Shown here one piece after another: positions 5,463 through 10,247 of a stretch of 10,247 bases of DNA. The notes under the pieces are model-generated. The model worked only from the letters and a program-made list of their open reading frames with translations, was not told where the DNA came from and searched no databases. Numbering within the stretch: the first letter of the stretch is position 1; each line of letters starts with the position of its first letter. The DNA lies in contig CAZENQ010000113.1 in assembly GCA_964513655.1 (NCBI GenBank), forward strand, positions 1-10,247, written 5' to 3'. This stretch comes from G020350405 sp964513655. Its GTDB lineage: Bacteria; Planctomycetota; Phycisphaerae; Sedimentisphaerales; Anaerobacaceae. The position numbers and the translations under genes are program-made.

Positions 5463-8400
5463 ATGAGAAACCTGATTTTTGTCTTTATTTGTTTGTTACT
5501 GGTCATTCCCTGTCAAGCGGAAATAATCACCGTTGATGACGATGGCCCCGCGGATTTCAACAACATTCAGGCAGCAATAGATGAGTCCAATGATGGTGAC
5601 GAGATAGTCATTGCTGATGGAACCTACACCGGCCCCGGAAACCGCGACATCGACTTCCTCGGCAAGGCCGTTACAGTGCGGTCAGAGGGCGGCCCGGAGA
5701 ACTGCATCATCGACTGCAGCGGTACAGAAGAGGAACCGCATCGCGGGTTCAATTTTCACAGTGATGAAGATGGTGATTCGGTTCTGGAGGGCTTTACCAT
5801 CATAAACGGCCGGGACTCCGTTGGTGCAGGCATAAACTGTAATGGCGCCAGCCCCACAATAAGGCACTGCCTGATTACCGGTAACACATCCCGTTTCCAC
5901 GGTGGCGGCCTGTATTGCAGATTCAGCAGTCCTGTGATAACCAGTTGCACTTTGCGGGACAACACCGCCATACACGGACACGGTGGGGGCATATTCTGCC
6001 TGGGCGGCAGTCCGGATATTAGTACATGCATAATAAGCGATAACAGTGCGGGCAGCAGCGGAGGCGGTCTGTTTAATAACAACAGCAGTCCTGTCCTGCT
6101 TGACTGCGACTTTATAGATAATTCTGCCGGAGACTATGGCGGCGGGGTGTGCAACACCAATAACAGTATTGCCATCATGACTGACTGTACGTTCAGCGAT
6201 AACAGGGCCGACTATTGCGGTGACGATACTTACTCGGAAGGCGAACCCTGTATCGACGTCAGTAACAGGGTAACTGATGCGAAGATGTATAACATTATGA
6301 GTTCTGCACGTTTTAGCGGTCAATATCAGATGACCGGTTCCTCGGGAACGGTTTATTACGTTAATGGCTTGTGCGGCAATGATTCCTGGTCGGGTCTCGA
6401 CCCCTGCTGCGTAGGGCCGGACGGGCCGAAGCAGACCATCCAGGCGGCAATAGACGATGCAGAAGATGGCGAGACAATCATTGTGTTTCCTCACATTTAT
6501 CTGGAAAACATCGAGATGGAAGCCAATATCTCATTGACCGGCATAGACCCGAATGACGTCAACATTGTAGAAACAACTGTCATTGACGGTGGCGGGGAGG
6601 ATTCTGTCGTCAAAATCATCGACGTAAATACGGTTATCGAAGGCTTGACAATCACCAACGGCTTAGCTGATGCCAACGGTGGAGGTGTTTACTGTGAAGA
6701 TAGCAACTTAACAATCTCTAAGTGCGTCATCACCGGCAATGGAACCGCTGATGGCGAAGGAGCAAACGATGGAGGGTATGGTGGAGGTATTTACTGCTGT
6801 TCGGCCTCGGTTACTCTTGCCGGTACTTTAATAATGAGTAATACCACCGGGAGAGGGGGGTGGTCACACTCAGATGGTGGTGGGGATGGTGGTAGTGGTG
6901 CTGGTATTTATGGCGCGGCTTCTTCACTGATTATCTTGGATTGCAATATCACTGGTAACACGACAGGTAGTGGCGGTGGGACTGATTGCAACGATGGAGG
7001 TGATGGTGGAGATGGTGCTGGTATTTATGGCACAGCTTCTTTACTGATTATCTTGGATTGCAATATCACTGGTAACACGACAGGTAGAGGCGGGTTTACT
7101 TTTGGCGGAGATGGAGGTGATGGTGGTAACGGTGCGGGTATTTATGGTGCAGCTTTATGTTTACTGAATATTGAGAATTGTGCCATAAGCGGCAATGAAA
7201 CTGGCGATGGCGGTATCGCCTTCGACGGGCCAGATGGAGGTGATGGTGGCAACGGTACGGGTATTTGTAGCACAGCCTCATGTTTACTGAATATTGAGAA
7301 TTGTGTCATAAGCGGCAATAAAACTGGGGATGGCGGTATCGGCGGGCGGGGACATGGGGGTGATGGTGGAGATGGTGCTGGTATTCACTGCTGCACTGCC
7401 ACGATTAAGAGTTGTACGATTAGCAGTAACTTGACTGGCAACGGTGGCAAGGCTGAATATCGACATCGGGAGGCAGCGAAAGGCGGTGATGGCGGAGGCA
7501 TCTATTGTGCTTCTGGTGTGATAGAGGTCGAAGACTGCGAGATTGCGCACAATAAAACGGGGCGCGGTGGTCGGAGTAAGTGCAATGGCAGCCATGGGGG
7601 TGATGGCGCGGGTATCTACTGCGCTTCATCTGCCATGCCTACAATTGTAAGCTGCACCGTTGCAAACAATACAACAGGTAATGGAAGTGGTACCTACAGC
7701 GGCTATCATGAAACCGTAGGTGGCAACGGAGGCAACGGCGGTGGCATATTCTGCTATTCAGGGACAGTCTCAAACTGCGCTATTATGAACAATATAACGG
7801 GTAATGGTGGTAATGGTGATGAATGGCCTGGTCACTCTTCCGATGGAGGCCGCGGTGGCAGTGGCGGCGGTATTTACTGTTCCTCAGCCGCAATCTTCAC
7901 GAATTGTCTTATTGCCGGCAATAGGACGGGGGATGGTGGTGACGGCAGCGGCTACGCCGGTGACTTTTATGGTGGCGACGGGGGTAGTGGCGCAGGCATA
8001 TTCGGCCCTTCAGCAACGGTTGCAAATTGTACTATAGCACAGAATATTGCTGGCAGTGGCGGCAGCGGAGGAAGCGGGGGAAATGACGGGTCGGATGGCG
8101 AGGGAGCAGGCGCTTATGCCGACAGCAATACTGTTATTACCAATAGCATTGTTTGGGGAAGTTCTCCTGACCAGTTGGTGGGCCAAGATTGCAACAATGT
8201 AACCTATTGTGATATTGGCGGTAGTATCTGCAGCGGCATGAATGGAAACATTTCCGCTGACCCCTGTTTTGTAGACCCGAACAATCCTGCCCCGAATCTT
8301 CGCGACTATCACCTGTTATCCAGCTCGCCTTGCATAAACACGGGCGACCCGAATCATCCCATCGACCCCAATGAGACTGATATTGACGGCCAGCCCCGCG

Positions 8401-8927
8401 TAATTGGAGGTAGAATCGATATGGGAGCCGACGAAGTTGTAATTGCGGCAATGAGACTTACGCCACCGGCATTAAATCCATTTAGTCAAGGCAAGTGGAT
8501 TAAGGCACATTTGGTTCTACCCGAAGGTTTCGCTGTCGAAGATGTGGATGAGAATACGCCAGCTTTGCTTGAGCCGTTCAGTATCGAATCGGACCATATC
8601 AATGTCTTTGTCAACGAAGATGGCTTGGTTGAGATTGAAGCAGCTTTTGACCGTGCTGCTTTCTGTGAGGCCGGAGTTAATGACGAGGCCATTGAGGTGA
8701 GAGTTATAGGCTCGTTTACTAATGGTGAATACTTTTATGGCACAGACACAATCAGGATAGTCAATGGCGGTCTCAAGTACGTTGCAGTATTAGCATCTCA
8801 CTGGCTTGAGGCAGGTTGTGGTGCGCCTGACTGGTGCGGGGGCGCGGACGCTGACCGGGATTCGGCGGTTGATTTTGTAGATTTTGCATTGTTCGACGAC
8901 TGCTGCATCAAGGTCGGTAAGGATTGA
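5463..8927 (+). CDS. Secreted double parallel beta-helix protein with dockerin-like C-terminus
   Basis: This 1154-residue exported protein starts with a Sec signal peptide (hydrophobic 4-16, likely cleavage after CQA at 19). It has two beta-helix openings of the same design: TVDDDGPADFNNIQAAIDES at 23-42 and YYVNGLCGNDSWSG...TIQAAIDDAEDG at 298-336. Rungs with xCxIxxN plus GGGIYC turns follow each, to about residue 900. Residues 946-991 (YHLLSSSPCINTGDP, DIDGQPRV, IDMGADEV) match the choice-of-anchor Q type of ending. Residues 996-1104 form a beta-rich domain of unknown role. The chain ends with LASHWLEAGC and DADRDSAVDFVDFALF (1129-1144), one dockerin-like calcium loop typical of planctomycete exported proteins. 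Glycine-rich GGDGG loops dominate 430-880. Polysaccharide lyase-like folds share this architecture, but no catalytic residues can be assigned; adhesion or a structural surface role is equally possible. AAGGAGGT at 5451-5458 fixes the start. Confidence 0.85.
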   Translation: MRNLIFVFICLLLVIPCQAEIITVDDDGPADFNNIQAAIDESNDGDEIVIADGTYTGPGNRDIDFLGKAVTVRSEGGPENCIIDCSGTEEEPHRGFNFHSDEDGDSVLEGFTIINGRDSVGAGINCNGASPTIRHCLITGNTSRFHGGGLYCRFSSPVITSCTLRDNTAIHGHGGGIFCLGGSPDISTCIISDNSAGSSGGGLFNNNSSPVLLDCDFIDNSAGDYGGGVCNTNNSIAIMTDCTFSDNRADYCGDDTYSEGEPCIDVSNRVTDAKMYNIMSSARFSGQYQMTGSSGTVYYVNGLCGNDSWSGLDPCCVGPDGPKQTIQAAIDDAEDGETIIVFPHIYLENIEMEANISLTGIDPNDVNIVETTVIDGGGEDSVVKIIDVNTVIEGLTITNGLADANGGGVYCEDSNLTISKCVITGNGTADGEGANDGGYGGGIYCCSASVTLAGTLIMSNTTGRGGWSHSDGGGDGGSGAGIYGAASSLIILDCNITGNTTGSGGGTDCNDGGDGGDGAGIYGTASLLIILDCNITGNTTGRGGFTFGGDGGDGGNGAGIYGAALCLLNIENCAISGNETGDGGIAFDGPDGGDGGNGTGICSTASCLLNIENCVISGNKTGDGGIGGRGHGGDGGDGAGIHCCTATIKSCTISSNLTGNGGKAEYRHREAAKGGDGGGIYCASGVIEVEDCEIAHNKTGRGGRSKCNGSHGGDGAGIYCASSAMPTIVSCTVANNTTGNGSGTYSGYHETVGGNGGNGGGIFCYSGTVSNCAIMNNITGNGGNGDEWPGHSSDGGRGGSGGGIYCSSAAIFTNCLIAGNRTGDGGDGSGYAGDFYGGDGGSGAGIFGPSATVANCTIAQNIAGSGGSGGSGGNDGSDGEGAGAYADSNTVITNSIVWGSSPDQLVGQDCNNVTYCDIGGSICSGMNGNISADPCFVDPNNPAPNLRDYHLLSSSPCINTGDPNHPIDPNETDIDGQPRVIGGRIDMGADEVVIAAMRLTPPALNPFSQGKWIKAHLVLPEGFAVEDVDENTPALLEPFSIESDHINVFVNEDGLVEIEAAFDRAAFCEAGVNDEAIEVRVIGSFTNGEYFYGTDTIRIVNGGLKYVAVLASHWLEAGCGAPDWCGGADADRDSAVDFVDFALFDDCCIKVGKD
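6904..7380 (+). repeat. Tandem in-frame repeats of 117-123 bases in the beta-helix gene
   Basis: Four adjacent units begin at 6904, 7021, 7138 and 7261, each starting GTATTT and coding for one beta-helix coil plus a glycine-rich loop. The first 73 bases of units 1 and 2 match at 69 positions. The first 81 bases of units 3 and 4 match at 72. Units 1/2 share LIILDCNITGNTTG and units 3/4 share LLNIENC(A/V)ISGN, so the array looks like two independent recent pair duplications. Period lengths are multiples of three, so the frame is kept. Confidence 0.9.
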
Positions 8928-9200
8928 GCAGGTAACGGAAGAAAGCAGGTTTGGGGATGAGGTCTGGCGGAGGCATGGAGGGGGAGGCGGGCGGCTTTGC
9001 GGAAGCTGGCGGGGAGAATTTGAAGGTGTTATCGCGAGAGGGGCTGGATAAGAAGCTATTTGAAAAGGTGGTGAAGGCGCTGGGGTGGAAGAGTGAAGGG
9101 TGAAGAGTGAAGGGGGAAGGGAAATAATTGGGGGTCAGGGGTTGGGAGGCAAATCAAAAAAAAACAAAATGCAAAGATACAATGCAAAGATTAAAAATGG

Positions 9201-9220
9201 ATTCCCGCTTGCGCGGGAAT
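9201..9220. repeat. ATTCCC-N8-GGGAAT palindrome (dRS3-like dispersed repeat)
   Basis: ATTCCCGC and GCGGGAAT form an 8-bp inverted repeat around TTGC, flanked by TGG and GACAGGGG. The form ATTCCC-N8-GGGAAT is that of the dRS3 repeat described in Neisseria, and near-identical palindromes (often mistranslated as CHSRASGNP) occur in many bacteria. In Neisseria these act as targets for phage integration and recombination; here only the sequence form is seen. Confidence 0.75.
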
Positions 9221-9259
9221 GACAGGGGTGGCGAGGGAAGCTGCGGAGGGCGGACCCTA

Positions 9260-9278
9260 CTTCGCCAAGGCTACGAAG
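9260..9278. repeat. Short GC palindrome CTTCG/CGAAG in intergenic DNA
   Basis: CTTCG (9260-9264) and CGAAG (9274-9278) flank CCAAGGCTA, with a CCC/GGG extension outside interrupted by TA. It lies 40 bases after the previous palindrome and may belong to the same block of repetitive intergenic DNA. There is no T run on either side, so a terminator role is unlikely. Confidence 0.4.
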
Positions 9279-9327
9279 GGCAGCGCGGGGCGCAGAGCGG
9301 TTGAAGACAAGAGGGGCGCCAATTGAA

Positions 9328-9930
9328 TTATTGGTCCTTTGCAAGTATGTGCTGCGGTCTGCGTTTTCTGAGTAGTGCGAGGGCGGGGAAGGCGAGCAGG
9401 AAAATGGTTGCGGGTTCAGGGATTACCTGTATAGATACCGAGACAGGGACCCTGTTGCACTTGAAGGACGGTATGAGGACCAATTGGCCGACTGCACTGT
9501 ATGTGCCGGGGCTTACCGGAAAATCATCATCGAGATGCCAGGGTGTGCCGTTATTGTGCATGAGATTCCAGGTAGTCTGGTATGCCCTGGTCTGATACGG
9601 GCCCAATTTGAATGGTTCAAAGCCGAACACTATGGCAAGATAATTGTATCGCCAGATTTGGGCATCACCCTGCATAACAGCGAATGTGTAATGAGCAAGG
9701 GGGTCAGCGACGACCCAACCGACGGTGACATTTTCCGGGCCGAGGTTGGTAGCTGAATACAACATGTCAACGGTTTCGCCTATGTTATAGACGGATTTGT
9801 CTGTCTGCATGTAATATTCTATGTTGTCTTCAATTATAGAATTTGAATTAACGAGAGTTGCTCTGGTCCGGCCGGGGAAGGCTGCCAAGACTATCAGGAC
9901 AAGAGCAGAAATGATTATTGGGTGTTTCAT
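9328..9930 (-). CDS. BsuPI-like domain protein with PEP-CTERM sorting signal
   Basis: This 200-residue protein begins with a signal peptide (hydrophobic 5-18, likely cleavage near RTRA at 24). It continues as an immunoglobulin-like beta domain (about 36-168) resembling BsuPI/intracellular proteinase inhibitor domains: VDMLYSATNLGPENVTVGW, HYTFAVMQGDAQIWRY, FKLGPYQTRAYQTTW and VSPGTYSAVGQL follow the family's strand pattern. It ends in a PEP-CTERM tail: VIPEPAT (169-175), a hydrophobic segment (176-187) and RKRR (188-191). PEP-CTERM proteins are cut and anchored or released at the envelope by an exosortase, often as part of exopolysaccharide or biofilm systems; no exosortase is in this window. 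AAGGAAG (9937-9943 on the minus strand) lies six bases before the start. The gene is convergent with the beta-helix gene. Protease inhibition is not implied, since the domain is widely reused for binding. Confidence 0.8.
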   Translation of the reverse strand: MKHPIIISALVLIVLAAFPGRTRATLVNSNSIIEDNIEYYMQTDKSVYNIGETVDMLYSATNLGPENVTVGWVVADPLAHYTFAVMQGDAQIWRYNYLAIVFGFEPFKLGPYQTRAYQTTWNLMHNNGTPWHLDDDFPVSPGTYSAVGQLVLIPSFKCNRVPVSVSIQVIPEPATIFLLAFPALALLRKRRPQHILAKDQ

Positions 9931-10247
9931 TGTTGGCTTCCTTTATTAATACAGCATTATCCATATAAGCTGCCCGCGTCCGGGCAACAGCGACAACAGC
10001 ACTGTGGACTATGGCCCAGAGGGCAGAGCCGGTTAAACGGTGACCATGTTTTTTTGTCATGTCGCGACGTATATGTATGCCGCGAGCATGAACACCTGTA
10101 CGAAAAGTTTCATCACCCCGCGAATTTTCGGAAGGTATATTAACATATTAGTCGTTAAAAGTCAAGGTCTTTTTGTGTTGACGGGATGGGGATATACTGG
10201 CCCCGTGAAAAGGTGAGACACTTGAAAGGGTGTGTTAGAATGGCTGA
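9931..10247. other. Leader of the PEP-CTERM gene and unassigned window edge
   Basis: On the minus strand an AT-rich stretch (TATATGGATAAT, about 9954-9966) could contain the -10 of the PEP-CTERM gene, but no matching -35 is at a normal distance. A hairpin TGCCCG/CGGGCA (9971-9976 with 9981-9986, loop CGTC) lies just upstream. The plus strand has TTGACG (10178-10183) and TATACT (10193-10198), but only nine bases apart. The window ends with an ATG at 10240, with AAAGGG nine bases before it, possibly the first codons of a plus-strand gene that continues beyond the edge. The sequence between about 10010 and 10135 shows nothing recognisable. Confidence 0.5.

Larger units (their letters stand above)
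8928..9327. other. Repeat-rich intergenic region between convergent genes
   Basis: No firm gene is present. A 48-codon frame (ATG 8957, stop 9101-9103) ends in LDKKLFEKVVKALGW; it lacks a good ribosome-binding site and may be a gene fragment or chance. It is followed by a purine-rich array of GAAGAGTGAAGG words (about 9086-9120), an A9-type run near 9157-9165, twin ATGCAAAGAT words (9169-9178 and 9182-9191), the ATTCCC-N8-GGGAAT palindrome (9201-9220) and a second palindrome CTTCG/CGAAG (9260-9264 with 9274-9278). No clear intrinsic terminator is visible for either flanking gene. Confidence 0.55.

Noticed and set aside
5270..5506. Minus-strand open frame of 78 codons over the beta-helix leader
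   Set aside because: It overlaps the promoter, ribosome-binding site and signal peptide of the plus-strand gene and shows no known motif.
5682..6494. Long minus-strand open frame (270 codons) inside the beta-helix gene
   Set aside because: It lies wholly within a clear exported plus-strand gene, has Val/Ala/Thr-rich low-complexity translation from the repeated coils, and shows no recognisable domain.
7801..8110. Glycine/GGT-rich repeats as a CRISPR or minisatellite
   Set aside because: They are codon repeats for GGDGG loops in an intact reading frame, with no constant repeat and unique spacer pattern.
9319..9334. CCAAT/ATTGG stem at the end of the PEP-CTERM gene as a terminator
   Set aside because: The stem is only five base pairs and overlaps the stop codon, and the minus strand beyond it has no T run.
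10178..10198. TTGACG and TATACT as a promoter for a gene at the right edge
   Set aside because: The spacer is only nine bases, too short for a sigma70 promoter, and no other -35 is at the right distance.

Overview
The window looks like a chromosomal segment of a planctomycete, most likely Phycisphaerae/Sedimentisphaerales-like. This is an inference from family content, not from a marker gene. The clues are a very large secreted parallel beta-helix protein with a choice-of-anchor Q-like end and a dockerin-like calcium motif, a PEP-CTERM protein, a pentapeptide/LRR/KAP fusion, and long purine-rich intergenic tracts full of short palindromes. Base composition is moderate, and sigma70-like promoters (TTGACA/TATAAT type) are easy to see.

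Layout: 1-497 is non-coding, with a strong double hairpin, a promoter-like repeat, a possible small transcription unit and the promoter of the first gene. 498-845 (+) is a RraB-like protein. 846-1159 repeats elements of the first leader and carries a near-consensus promoter. 1160-4945 (+) is a 1261-residue protein with N-terminal pentapeptide repeats, ROCO-like leucine-rich repeats, a KAP-family P-loop NTPase with two inserted membrane helices, a lysine-rich linker and a C-terminal globular domain. 4946-5462 holds a frameshifted remnant of a transposase N-terminus and the promoter/leader of the next gene. 5463-8927 (+) is an exported 1154-residue double beta-helix protein with glycine-rich tandem repeats. 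8928-9327 is repeat-rich intergenic DNA including an ATTCCC-N8-GGGAAT palindrome. 9328-9930 (-) is a BsuPI-like protein with a PEP-CTERM anchor. 9931-10247 is its leader and an unassigned edge.

The genes do not form one operon. Each of the three large or medium plus-strand genes has its own promoter-like sequence and the last gene is convergent with them. Two are envelope or exported proteins. The pentapeptide-LRR-KAP protein is the most interesting item: repeat-type recognition modules joined to a membrane-associated NTPase in one chain recall NLR-type immune sensors and the phage-exclusion KAP protein PifA, but no partner effector is recognisable beside it. A shared, duplicated leader module upstream of both the RraB-like and KAP genes is the second unusual signal.
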